Assembly: GCA_904419295.1 (NCBI GenBank)
Contig: CAJFRA010000005.1
Location: 3,067-67,066 of the forward strand
Length of the DNA: 64,000 bases
From: Candidatus Pseudobutyricicoccus lothianensis
GTDB taxonomy: Bacteria > Bacillota > Clostridia > Oscillospirales > Butyricicoccaceae
Direction: 5' to 3'
In this document: positions 57,005-64,000 of the stretch, one piece after another
Layout: every line of letters starts with the position of its first letter
Position numbering within the stretch: position 1 is the first letter of the stretch
Made by a program: the position numbers and the translations under genes
The notes under the pieces: model-generated
Databases searched by the model: none
Seen by the model: the letters and a program-made list of their open reading frames with translations, nothing else
Told to the model about the DNA's origin: nothing

Positions 57005-58837
57005 GTGAGCAGATTGAATATCACTGCCCCCAACGCCGCCCAACAGGTGGTAGAGGGGCTTTACCGCGATGTGGAACGGCGCATCATCGCCAGCCCGCCG
57101 GGTTTGTGCCCGGTGGACCTTTCCCTGGCATTCCTGCGCCTGTGCCACGCCCAGACCTGCGGCAAATGCGTGCCCTGCCGGGTGGGCCTGGGCACGCTGG
57201 CCCAGCTGCTGGAAAACGTGCTGGATGGCAACGCCAGTCTGGAAGACATCGACCTGATCGAGCGGACGGCCCGGGTCATCAAGAACTCTGCCGACTGTGC
57301 CATCGGTTTTGAAGCCGCCGACATGGTCCTGCGGGGCGTCATCGGTTTCCGGGATGACTATGTGGAACATATCACCAATGGCCGCTGCCTGCTGCACCTG
57401 AACCAGCCGGTGCCTTGTGTGGCCCTGTGCCCGGCCGGTGTGGATATCCCCGGCTATGTGGCGCTGGTGGGCGAAGGCCGGTATGCCGACGCCGTGCGCC
57501 TGATCCGCAAGGACAACCCCTTCCCCGTGGCCTGCGCCCTGGTGTGCGAGCACCCCTGCGAAGCCCGCTGCCGCCGGAACATGATCGACGACAGCATCAA
57601 CATCCGGGCCCTCAAGCGCTACGCGGTGGACCATGCCGGCGTGGTGCCGGCCCCGCCCTGCGCCCCCTCCACCGGCAAACATGTGGCCATCATCGGCGGC
57701 GGCCCCGGCGGCTTGAGCGCCGCCTACTTCCTCTCGCTGATGGGGCACAAAGTGACGGTATACGAAAAACGGATCCGTCTGGGCGGTATGCTGGCCTACG
57801 GCATCCCCAGCTACCGGCTGCCCCGCAAACGGCTGGAAGAAGACATCGACCACATCCTTTCCACCGGTGTGGAAGTGCGCCACGAAGAGGTGGGCAAAGA
57901 CGTTTCTCTGAAACAGCTGCACCAGGATTACGACGCTCTGTACATTGCCATCGGCGCCCAGACCGACAAGAAAATGGGCATTGAGGGCGAGGACAAACGG
58001 GGCGTTATGAGTGCGGTAGAGATGCTGCGCAACATCGGCGACGACCTCAAACCGGATTTCACCGGCAAACGGGTGGTGGTCATCGGCGGCGGCAACGTGG
58101 CCATGGACTGCACCCGCAGCGCCAAACGCCTGGGGGCCGAAAGCGTCACCTGCGTTTACCGCCGCCGCCAGGTGGATATGACGGCCCTGCCCGAAGAGGC
58201 GGAGGGCGCTATTGCCGAGGGCTGTGAGCTGGCAACGCTGCAGGCTCCGGTGCGCATTGAAAGCGACGAGGATGAAAATGTCACCGCCCTGTGGGTACAG
58301 CCCCAGATCATCGGCAAAGTGGACAAAAGCGGCCGGCCCCGGCCTGTGCCTGCCAATGCCCCGGAACAGCGCATCCCCTGCGACATCGTGGTGGTGGCCA
58401 TTGGCCAGGGCATTGAGACCCAGCCCTTTGAGGAGTACGGCGTGCCCGTCAAGCGGGGCGTCATCGAGGCTTTGACTTCCAGTGACATCGAGAACTTCAA
58501 CGGCATTTTTGCCGGCGGCGACTGTGTCACCGGCCCTGCCACCGTCATCCGCGCCATTGCCGCCGGCAAGGTGGCTGCGGCCAACATCGATGAATTCCTG
58601 GGCTTCCGCCACGAGATCACCTGCGATGTGGAGATCCCTGCCCCGGTCCTGCGGGACCATGCGGCCTGCGGCCGGGTCAACCTGACGGAGCGCCCCGCCG
58701 AAGAGCGCCAAAAGGATTTTGAATTGATGGAGTGCGGTATGACAGAGGAGGAGGCGCTGCAGGAATCCCACCGCTGCCTGCGGTGCGACCACTTCGGCTA
58801 CGGCGGTTTCAAAGGAGGTCGTGTGAAAAAATGGTAA
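57005..58837 (+). CDS. NuoF-type Fe-S segment fused to a GltD-like FAD/NAD(P) oxidoreductase
   Basis: The 610-aa protein starts at GTG after AAGGAGGACTGTTTCT. Residues ~40-100 match the NuoF C-terminal [4Fe-4S] domain (TCGKCVPCRVG with a fourth Cys in SADCAIGF). Residues ~135-200 are the GltD/DPD-type Fe-S domain (VPCVALCPAGVDIPGY, CALVCEHPCEARCR). The rest is a pyridine-nucleotide oxidoreductase with FAD site IIGGGPGGLSAAYF, NAD(P) site VVIGGGNVAMDCTRSAKRLGA and GIFAGGDCVTGPATVIRAIAAGK. It lacks the NuoF FMN domain. It likely shuttles electrons between NAD(P)H and the hydrogenase encoded next, whose ATG overlaps this gene by 7 nt. Confidence 0.9.
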   Translation: MSRLNITAPNAAQQVVEGLYRDVERRIIASPPGLCPVDLSLAFLRLCHAQTCGKCVPCRVGLGTLAQLLENVLDGNASLEDIDLIERTARVIKNSADCAIGFEAADMVLRGVIGFRDDYVEHITNGRCLLHLNQPVPCVALCPAGVDIPGYVALVGEGRYADAVRLIRKDNPFPVACALVCEHPCEARCRRNMIDDSINIRALKRYAVDHAGVVPAPPCAPSTGKHVAIIGGGPGGLSAAYFLSLMGHKVTVYEKRIRLGGMLAYGIPSYRLPRKRLEEDIDHILSTGVEVRHEEVGKDVSLKQLHQDYDALYIAIGAQTDKKMGIEGEDKRGVMSAVEMLRNIGDDLKPDFTGKRVVVIGGGNVAMDCTRSAKRLGAESVTCVYRRRQVDMTALPEEAEGAIAEGCELATLQAPVRIESDEDENVTALWVQPQIIGKVDKSGRPRPVPANAPEQRIPCDIVVVAIGQGIETQPFEEYGVPVKRGVIEALTSSDIENFNGIFAGGDCVTGPATVIRAIAAGKVAAANIDEFLGFRHEITCDVEIPAPVLRDHAACGRVNLTERPAEERQKDFELMECGMTEEEALQESHRCLRCDHFGYGGFKGGRVKKW

Positions 58838-60585
58838 ATATATTGGTTGATGATATCCCTATCACCGTGCCGGAGGGCACGACGATCCTGGAGGCCGCCA
58901 AGGTGGCCGGCATCCACATCCCCCATCTGTGCTATCTGAAAGGGATCAACGACATCGGCGCCTGCCGTGTCTGTGTGGTGGAACTGGTGGGCAACGACCG
59001 CCTGGTGCCCTCCTGCAACACGGCAGTGGAAGAAGGCATGCAGGTGCTGACCAACAGCCCCCGGGTGCGGGAGACCCGCCGCATCAATGTGCAGCTTTTG
59101 CTTTCACAACACGATTGCCATTGTGCCACCTGTGTGCGCAGCGGCAACTGTGTTTTACAAGACCTTTCCAACAATCTGAACATCATCGACATCCCCTATG
59201 AAAAGAAGGTGCCCCCCACCCGCTGGAACCGGGATTTCCCTTTGCAGCGGGATGCATCGAAATGCGTCAAGTGTATGCGCTGCATCCAGATCTGCGACAA
59301 GGTGCAGACCTTGAATGTATGGGATGTGGCGGCCACCGGCTCCCGTACCACTGTAGACGTATCCTATAACCGCAAGATCACCGATGCGGACTGCGCTCTG
59401 TGCGGCCAGTGCATCACCCATTGCCCGGTGGGCGCTCTGCGAGCCCGGGACGATACCGACAAAGCCTTTGCCGCCTTGGCGGATCCGGATACCATCACGG
59501 TGGTTCAAGTGGCGCCCGCCGTGCGGGCCGCTTGGGGCGAATCCCTAGGGCTGGACCCCAGCAAAGCCACGGTAGGACGGATGGTGGCCGCTCTGCGGCG
59601 CATCGGCTTTGACTATGTGTTCGACACCGACTTTGCGGCGGACCTGACCATTATGGAAGAAGCCAGCGAATTTTTGCAGCGGCTCAAGTACCCCGGTGCC
59701 TTCAAGTTCCCCATGTTCACCTCCTGCTGCCCGGGTTGGGTCCGGTTCCTCAAATCCCAATACCCGGATATGGTGGCCCAGCTGTCTTCGGCCAAATCGC
59801 CCCAGCAGATGTTCGGCGCCATCACCAAGACGTATTATGCCAACCTGCTGGGGGTGGATGCCAGCAAGATCTTCTGCATTTCCATCATGCCCTGTGTGGC
59901 CAAAAAAGAGGAATGCGCCCTGCCCACCATGGCCGATGCCGGCGCGGGCCAAGATGTGGACCTGGTGCTGACCACCCGGGAATTCGTCCGCATGATCCGT
60001 TCGGAACACATCATCCCCGAGGCTTTGGAAGACGAGGCCTTCGACCAGCCTCTGGGCACTGCCAGCGGTGCGGGCGTCATCTTTGGCGCCACCGGCGGGG
60101 TGATGGAGGCTGCGCTGCGCACGGCCTATTACCTGGTCACCGGTGAAAACCCCTCCCCCGATGCCTTCCGGGATGTGCGGGGCATCGACGGCTGGAAAGA
60201 AGCTTGCTTCGAGATCAACGGCACCCCTTTGCGGGTGGCTGTTGCCAGCGGCTTGGGCAATGCCCGCCGCCTGGTGGAAGCCCTGCGCCGCGGCCAGGTC
60301 CACTACGACTTTGTCGAGGTGATGGCCTGCCCGGGCGGCTGCGCCGGCGGCGGCGGACAGCCCATCCACGACGGCCAGGAGCTGGCCGAGATGCGGGGCG
60401 AAAAGCTCTATGGGCTGGACCGGATCGCCACCCTCCGTTTCTCCCACGAAAACCCGGTCATCAAACGGCTGTACAGCGAATACTTGGTGGCTCCCCTTTC
60501 GGAAAGGGCCCACCATCTGCTGCACACCGATCACACAGCTTGGCAAATGCCTTTGGCTCCCCGCCACCGGCAGGGCCAAGATTGA
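58831..60585 (+). CDS. [FeFe] hydrogenase, group A type
   Basis: The 584-aa protein has a modular ferredoxin region: [2Fe-2S] Cys34/45/48/62, a His-ligated [4Fe-4S] (H94, C98, C101, C107), and two [4Fe-4S] sites (CVKCMRCIQIC, CALCGQCITHC). The H-cluster domain follows with L1 TSCCPGW, L2 MPCVAKKEE and L3 MACPGGCAGGGGQP, all complete. It reversibly produces H2 in the cytosol and is destroyed by oxygen. Start: ATG after AAAGGAGGTCGTGTGAAAAA, overlapping the upstream flavoprotein gene by 7 nt. No HydE/F/G maturase is in the window. The GltD-like partner recalls the glutamate-synthase-linked A2 subgroup of published hydrogenase classifications. Confidence 0.95.
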   Translation: MVNILVDDIPITVPEGTTILEAAKVAGIHIPHLCYLKGINDIGACRVCVVELVGNDRLVPSCNTAVEEGMQVLTNSPRVRETRRINVQLLLSQHDCHCATCVRSGNCVLQDLSNNLNIIDIPYEKKVPPTRWNRDFPLQRDASKCVKCMRCIQICDKVQTLNVWDVAATGSRTTVDVSYNRKITDADCALCGQCITHCPVGALRARDDTDKAFAALADPDTITVVQVAPAVRAAWGESLGLDPSKATVGRMVAALRRIGFDYVFDTDFAADLTIMEEASEFLQRLKYPGAFKFPMFTSCCPGWVRFLKSQYPDMVAQLSSAKSPQQMFGAITKTYYANLLGVDASKIFCISIMPCVAKKEECALPTMADAGAGQDVDLVLTTREFVRMIRSEHIIPEALEDEAFDQPLGTASGAGVIFGATGGVMEAALRTAYYLVTGENPSPDAFRDVRGIDGWKEACFEINGTPLRVAVASGLGNARRLVEALRRGQVHYDFVEVMACPGGCAGGGGQPIHDGQELAEMRGEKLYGLDRIATLRFSHENPVIKRLYSEYLVAPLSERAHHLLHTDHTAWQMPLAPRHRQGQD

Positions 60586-60600
60586 TCCCCCCTTCTACGA

Positions 60601-60632
60601 AAAAGCACAGCCAGTCATGGCTGTGCTTTTTA
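60601..60632 (+). terminator. Hydrogenase operon terminator
   Basis: AAAAGCACAGCCA-N4-TGGCTGTGCTTTTTATT. An unusually AT-rich stretch (60630-60730) follows, without a gene. Confidence 0.9.
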
Positions 60633-60753
60633 TTCCATTTGTATATATGATAATTTATAATTCAAATCGTTTTTCATTTCTATCTGCTCATTTTGAAACG
60701 ATATTGATTTCTGCTTTTTTAATTTCTTTTATTCCCCATCTGGCATCGCCATA

Positions 60754-60782
60754 TTGCCTCGTTCGGACCAAAATGGTATACT
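60754..60782 (+). promoter_or_regulatory. Promoter of the 238-aa lipoprotein gene
   Basis: TTGCCT, 17-bp spacer, TATACT. Confidence 0.65.
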
Positions 60783-60826
60783 GGTTGCAGCTACATTCCT
60801 TGGAACGATTGTCCGAAAGAGGGGAT

Positions 60827-61543
60827 ATGATGAAAAAGACCAGTCTGATCCTTTTGTCCGTTGTGGTTTTGTTGGCTCTCTGTGCCGGCTGCAGCTTGAT
60901 TCCGCTGCCGGGCTTCCACCAATCCTTTTCCACTTCCATCGACGCCATTGACAGCACGGCAGACGAGGCCGCGCCCATTTTAGATCCCCAAAACGAACCA
61001 GCCCCTCAGACGTCTGTCTTTTCCCCTGGTGTCTGGGATGGAGATGTTTACCGCAGTGGGTTTTTGGAATTGACCTTTGCCAAGCCAGCCGGCTGGGTGG
61101 CTGCCACCGACGAAGAGTTATCCAATATGTTGGGCATTGCGACCGACAGCCTGGACGGCCTGGATGCGCAGACCAAAGAAATTGCGGCGGCCAATTCCAT
61201 CTATGATATGATGGTTGGGGACATGGCCACAGGGGACACCATCCTGATCTGTTTGGAGAACATTGCCGCGCTCTCTCCCATTGCCGACAACGTCACAGAG
61301 GTAGACTATTTTCAGGCTTTGAAACGGCAGTTTGCCCAGCTGTACCCCATGCCGGTGTCTGTGCAGAGCGAAGACACCACCTGCCAGATCGGCGGCCATG
61401 TCTATCACATCCTGCATGTGGAAGTGCCCGATGTGGGGCAGCAGTATTATGTGACCCGCAAAGTTGGGGATTATATGGCCAGCCTGCTGATCACTTCCAT
61501 ATCCGGCCAGGGGTTGGATGATTTTTTGTCTTTGTTTTCCTAA
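60827..61543 (+). CDS. Putative lipoprotein of unknown function
   Basis: The 238-aa product has a lipoprotein signal (MMKKTSLILLSVVVLLALCAGC) and an acidic linker. The extracytoplasmic domain contains YRSGFLELTFAKPAGWVAATDEEL and a late YYVTRKVGDYMASLLITS. The 'FxxxFxxPxGW' type pattern resembles small Bacillota lipoproteins that are predicted to mimic PsbP/DUF-type folds, but I cannot assign a family. Start is the first of two adjacent ATGs after AAAGAGGGGAT. Own promoter and strong terminator, so monocistronic. Confidence 0.75.
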   Translation: MMKKTSLILLSVVVLLALCAGCSLIPLPGFHQSFSTSIDAIDSTADEAAPILDPQNEPAPQTSVFSPGVWDGDVYRSGFLELTFAKPAGWVAATDEELSNMLGIATDSLDGLDAQTKEIAAANSIYDMMVGDMATGDTILICLENIAALSPIADNVTEVDYFQALKRQFAQLYPMPVSVQSEDTTCQIGGHVYHILHVEVPDVGQQYYVTRKVGDYMASLLITSISGQGLDDFLSLFS

Positions 61544-61561
61544 ATCCGTTGTTTTCACGCC

Positions 61562-61597
61562 AAAAAGGCTGCAAGCTCTTGCTTGCAGCCTTTTTCT
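61562..61597. terminator. Terminator between convergent genes
   Basis: AAAAAGGCTGCAAGC-N4-GCTTGCAGCCTTTTT, a 15-bp stem with A/T flanks. Confidence 0.9.
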
Positions 61598-61627
61598 TTG
61601 CAGATCATGGTCCGCCGGCAGGAACGG

Positions 61628-62392
61628 TCAAAAGTCGCTCTTCTGCCTAGTTGCCCGATCCCGCACAAAAAAGTAGATGTGCTCAGTGGAAAGAGAGGGC
61701 TGGAACCGGTACCCCATTTCGCAAAACTCGCGCATCTGACGCGGGTCTTCCACTTGGTTTTCCGCCAAAAAGCGCACCATCTCGCCTCGAGCCATTTTGA
61801 CATAGACCCCTTTTTCACGCAGGCGGCCATTTTCCCGCTCAGCAAATACCGGCGAGATCCACTGCCCTGCCCAATGGCGGCTCACTGCTTTGCTGTATTC
61901 TTCGGAAGCCAGGTCGACGATCACATCTGTCTGGCCGGCTAAAACACGGCTCAGTTGATCGCCCCAAAAGGCATACAGATCTTTGCCCCGCGGGTTTTGC
62001 AGCTTGGCCTGCATCTCCAGCCGGTAAGGCCTCACCCCGTCAAAAGGGCGCAGCAGGCCGTAAAAGCCGGATAAGATGCGCAGGTGCTCCTCCACATAGT
62101 GGAATTCCTCCCGCGTAAACACATTGGGAGCCATATATTGATACTGGATGCCGTCATAGGCCAGCAGAGCAGGGGACAAACGGCGGCGCAAATCCATTTC
62201 TTGATACCGCTGCCAATTTTGCCGGGCAATGGCATCGTTGCAGGCCAGCAGCTTTTTCAGCCCGGCATAGGGCATGGCCCGCAGCAGCTCCAACAGCTGC
62301 TCCGTCTGTGGCAGCAGACAGGGCAGCTGGCGCGGCTCCAACGAATCCAACTCATCCCGCATTTTTTTGGCGGGTGAAACGATGATGCGCAT
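61628..62392 (-). CDS. yaaA: YaaA family peroxide stress protein
   Basis: The 254-aa protein opens MRIIVSPAKKM, the typical UPF0246/YaaA start, followed by AYDGIQYQYMAPNVFTREEFHYVEEHLRILSGFYGLLRPFDGVRPYRLEMQAKL, the family core, and LREKGVYVKMARGEMVRFLAEN. In E. coli YaaA limits iron-driven DNA damage during peroxide stress and binds DNA; Bacillota members are less studied. Length matches the family (about 245-260). Start: ATG after GGGAGGGGATC. It follows the coiled-coil gene by 28 nt on the same strand. Confidence 0.92.
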   Translation of the reverse strand: MRIIVSPAKKMRDELDSLEPRQLPCLLPQTEQLLELLRAMPYAGLKKLLACNDAIARQNWQRYQEMDLRRRLSPALLAYDGIQYQYMAPNVFTREEFHYVEEHLRILSGFYGLLRPFDGVRPYRLEMQAKLQNPRGKDLYAFWGDQLSRVLAGQTDVIVDLASEEYSKAVSRHWAGQWISPVFAERENGRLREKGVYVKMARGEMVRFLAENQVEDPRQMREFCEMGYRFQPSLSTEHIYFFVRDRATRQKSDF

Positions 62393-62420
62393 GATCCCCT
62401 CCCGGCTCTCCGCCCCGGCC

Positions 62421-62822
62421 TTACTCCGCTTTCAGCGCTTCCATCTGGACCGAGAGGATGGTGCTCCGGTCCTCCACTTCTTTCATGCGCCGGGTGATCT
62501 CTTCCTGGTCCCGGTCCCGCTGTTCTGCCAGATTCACCTGTCCTTCCAGCAGCACATCCAGCTTGGGGCACACGTCATCTTCCATGTTCCGTTTGACCCG
62601 CAGCAGGCTGTCGCTGTGGTTCTGCAGATAGGCGCTGTGCTGCCGCAGCAGGCTGTTGTTCTCCTGCATCATTTCTTTTTGATCCTGCAGCAGGAGTGCC
62701 TGGTCCCGCAGCATAACGCCCTGCTCCGCCAGCAGGCGCTCCATAGCCGCTATGGTCTGCGCCTGTTGCTGCAAGGTCTGCAAGACCTGGGCCATTGTTT
62801 CCAGCAATTTGCTGTCTTCCAT
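62421..62822 (-). CDS. Coiled-coil protein of unknown function
   Basis: The 133-aa product is predicted to be one long helix: heptads rich in Leu, Gln, Met and Glu run from residue 5 to the end (LLETMAQVLQTLQQQAQTIAAMERLLAEQG). It lacks a signal peptide or membrane segment. No family recognised. Start: ATG (MEDSKLLETM) after GGGGGAAGGGGAAGAGCGA; the track adds eight residues. It may be co-transcribed with yaaA downstream. Confidence 0.7.
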   Translation of the reverse strand: MEDSKLLETMAQVLQTLQQQAQTIAAMERLLAEQGVMLRDQALLLQDQKEMMQENNSLLRQHSAYLQNHSDSLLRVKRNMEDDVCPKLDVLLEGQVNLAEQRDRDQEEITRRMKEVEDRSTILSVQMEALKAE

Positions 62823-63010
62823 TCGCTCTTCCCCTTCCCCCAACACACAGCGTGTGCGCGGCTGTCTCAGTCCTCTGCCGCTTCACAGGCGCCGGGGCGT
62901 ATTATCGGTGATAATGATTATACATCACATCCCCCTGTGGAGCAAGAGGGGATTGGCCATTCTCCATGGGGAAGTTTTCCCTGCCGCTGCCTGTTGTTTT
63001 TTCGCCCTGT

Positions 63011-63664
63011 TTACTCGTCCCCCTCTGCCGCCCGATGGCTTTCCTCTAATGTTTCCATCTCCCCCCTTTGGATGGCCCCTATGCAGCCTTTGATCTTTTC
63101 AGCCGGCCACTCCCACCATTGCAACTTGAGCAGCTTGGCAATGGTGTCTTCTGGGAACCGGCGGCGGATGATCCGGGCTGGCACGCCGCCTACAATGGTA
63201 TAGGGGGGCACATCTTTCGTCACCAAAGCCCGTGCGCCGATGATGGCTCCATCTCCCACGGTGACCCCTGCCAATACTACGGCTTCGTAGCCGATCCATA
63301 CATCGTTGCCGATGACGATGTCCCCTTTGTTGTCCCAGGCCTGGGTCACATGGCCCCGGTCCAATCCCCACTCTTCATAGAAGATGGGGAACGGATAGGT
63401 GGACAGGGAGGACTGGGTGTGATTTGCACTGTTGAACAAAAATTTGACGCCGCAGGCAATGGAACAAAATTTGCCGATGACCAGCCGGTCGCCGTTGATG
63501 GGGTACTGGTACAGCACATTGTTTTTCTCAAACTGCCGCGGGTCGTTGACGAAGTCATTGTAGATGGTAAACTCCCCCACCTGAATATTGGGGTTGGTGA
63601 TGGCATTTTTCAGATAGATCGTCGCATCGTCCCCCGTGCGGGGGTACATGTACGCAGGCTGCAT
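63011..63664 (-). CDS. Xenobiotic (Vat-like) O-acetyltransferase, left-handed beta-helix
   Basis: The 217-aa protein shows the Vat/CatB-type XAT pattern: NITNPNIQVGEFTIYNDF-like opening, LVIGKFCSIACGVKFLFNSANHTQ with the catalytic His, hexapeptide repeats (GDIVIGNDVWIGYEAVVLAGVTVGDGAIIGARALVTKDVPPYTIVGGVPA), and the C-terminal WWEWPAEKI. Vat enzymes acetylate streptogramin A antibiotics, and others acetylate chloramphenicol or sugars. Sequence alone does not prove resistance. ATG 63664 follows AAAGGAGGCGGCCGTG; the GTG one codon earlier is also possible. It lies 15 nt after the truncated edge gene. Confidence 0.87.
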   Translation of the reverse strand: MQPAYMYPRTGDDATIYLKNAITNPNIQVGEFTIYNDFVNDPRQFEKNNVLYQYPINGDRLVIGKFCSIACGVKFLFNSANHTQSSLSTYPFPIFYEEWGLDRGHVTQAWDNKGDIVIGNDVWIGYEAVVLAGVTVGDGAIIGARALVTKDVPPYTIVGGVPARIIRRRFPEDTIAKLLKLQWWEWPAEKIKGCIGAIQRGEMETLEESHRAAEGDE

Positions 63665-63679
63665 CACGGCCGCCTCCTT

Positions 63680-64000
63680 TCACAGCGCGGGAAACGCGAA
63701 GCGTTCCACTTGGTCAAACCGGTTGTTCTGCACAAAATATACGGCCTGCTCCCCAGCTGAATAGACAAAAGAGACCCGGGTGGCCCAGATCCCCTCTTGC
63801 CGTACCCCTTCCAAGGTCTCCAGGGCGTCGGCCACGGTGAATGCCTGGCCAAAGCTGGCCAGACGTTGGGCTGCCCTCTCATAACGGTCATCTCCCGGCA
63901 GGGCAAAAGGCCGGGTGCTTTCCGGCTCCAGCAGCGAACCGTTGGCCAGCAGCGAAAACCGGCCCCTCTCCTCTCGAAATCCAAATCCCGGTTCCACCAG
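63680..64000 (-). CDS. C-terminal part of an Ntn-type linear amide C-N hydrolase-like protein (runs off the edge)
   Basis: The open frame continues past the right end of the window, so only about the last 106 residues are seen and the track methionine is not the start. The fragment (PFALPGDDRYERAAQRLASFGQ, TVADALETLEGVRQEGIWATRVSFVYSAGEQAVYFVQNNRFDQV) matches the C-terminal pattern of C45/C59 acyl-transferase or choloylglycine-hydrolase-like Ntn enzymes (T/S-x-x-S-x-V-Y followed by a beta strand with F/R). The catalytic N-terminus is outside the window, so the function is tentative. The Vat-like gene follows it closely. Confidence 0.6.
   Translation of the reverse strand: MVEPGFGFREERGRFSLLANGSLLEPESTRPFALPGDDRYERAAQRLASFGQAFTVADALETLEGVRQEGIWATRVSFVYSAGEQAVYFVQNNRFDQVERFAFPAL

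Noticed and set aside
56924-58792. 622-aa minus-strand ORF
   Set aside because: Antisense shadow of the NuoF/GltD fusion gene.
1-64000. CRISPR arrays, toxin-antitoxin pairs, phage or IS elements
   Set aside because: No spaced direct repeats, Cas, transposase, integrase or phage structural genes were seen on either strand. The inverted repeats found are terminators or operators.

Overview
The window looks like the chromosome of a GC-rich anaerobic member of the Bacillota, most likely class Clostridia and plausibly an Oscillospirales-type gut bacterium. This is an inference from gene content: strong AGGAGG ribosome binding sites, a SAM-I riboswitch before metK, SLH-domain surface proteins, a Na+-pump decarboxylase subunit, an oxygen-sensitive [FeFe] hydrogenase, GntR/YtrA and MarR regulators, and a complete fermentative histidine pathway. 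I saw no insertion sequence, prophage, CRISPR array, rRNA or replication origin. About 57 genes are supported. Most lines of the ORF track are antisense shadows of GC-rich genes.

Layout. 0-7.4 kb: a lipoprotein, RidA, an O-antigen-ligase-like membrane protein, MarR, a metallophosphoesterase, a DUF1893/DUF1847 pair and a patatin-like lipase. 7.5-11.3 kb: a Crp/Fnr regulator with a palindrome at its promoter, then a NitT/TauT-type ABC importer (binding protein, permease, ATPase) and an acetyltransferase. 11.4-12.7 kb: a membrane-anchored protein and a NYN-LOTUS putative RNA-binding nuclease. 12.8-20.6 kb: a GntR regulator divergent from hutH-hutU-ftcD-hutI-fchA, which converts histidine to glutamate, ammonia and methenyl-THF. 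Three GAATTGGT motifs lie in the divergent promoter region. 21-28.8 kb: a membrane protein, tcdA, a secreted protein, a YtrA-type GntR/ABC operon and pepD.

29-39.4 kb: cardiolipin synthase with an ambiguous start, an M20 amidohydrolase, a ZIP metal transporter with an operator-like palindrome over its -10 box, a PfkB kinase, an M24 peptidase, a helical protein-UbiB-TPR cluster and a GrpB protein. 39.5-48.9 kb: a frameshifted SLH-hydrolase with EF-hand loops, an AT-richer orphan ORF, tRNA-Leu(GAG), oadB with a 44-aa OadG-like gene absent from the ORF track, apbE, an SLH-GH18 protein, an M42 peptidase and TraX. 49-54.6 kb: metK under a SAM-I riboswitch, a second GrpB, a GNAT, ftsH and a second frameshifted gene. 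54.9-60.6 kb: a DUF134 regulator/arginase-fold/NifX-like operon, divergent from a two-gene [FeFe] hydrogenase operon whose first gene joins a NuoF-type Fe-S segment to a GltD-like flavoprotein. 60.8-64 kb: a lipoprotein, yaaA, a coiled-coil protein, a Vat-like acetyltransferase and a truncated amidase-like ORF at the right edge.

The physiological theme is amino-acid and peptide fermentation (Hut, PepD, M20, M24 and M42 peptidases) with redox disposal through hydrogenase and possibly a Na+-coupled decarboxylase. The best leads for novelty are the DUF134-ureohydrolase-NifX operon, the NuoF/GltD-[FeFe] hydrogenase pair, the SLH/EF-hand hydrolase and several operator palindromes sitting exactly on recognisable promoters.
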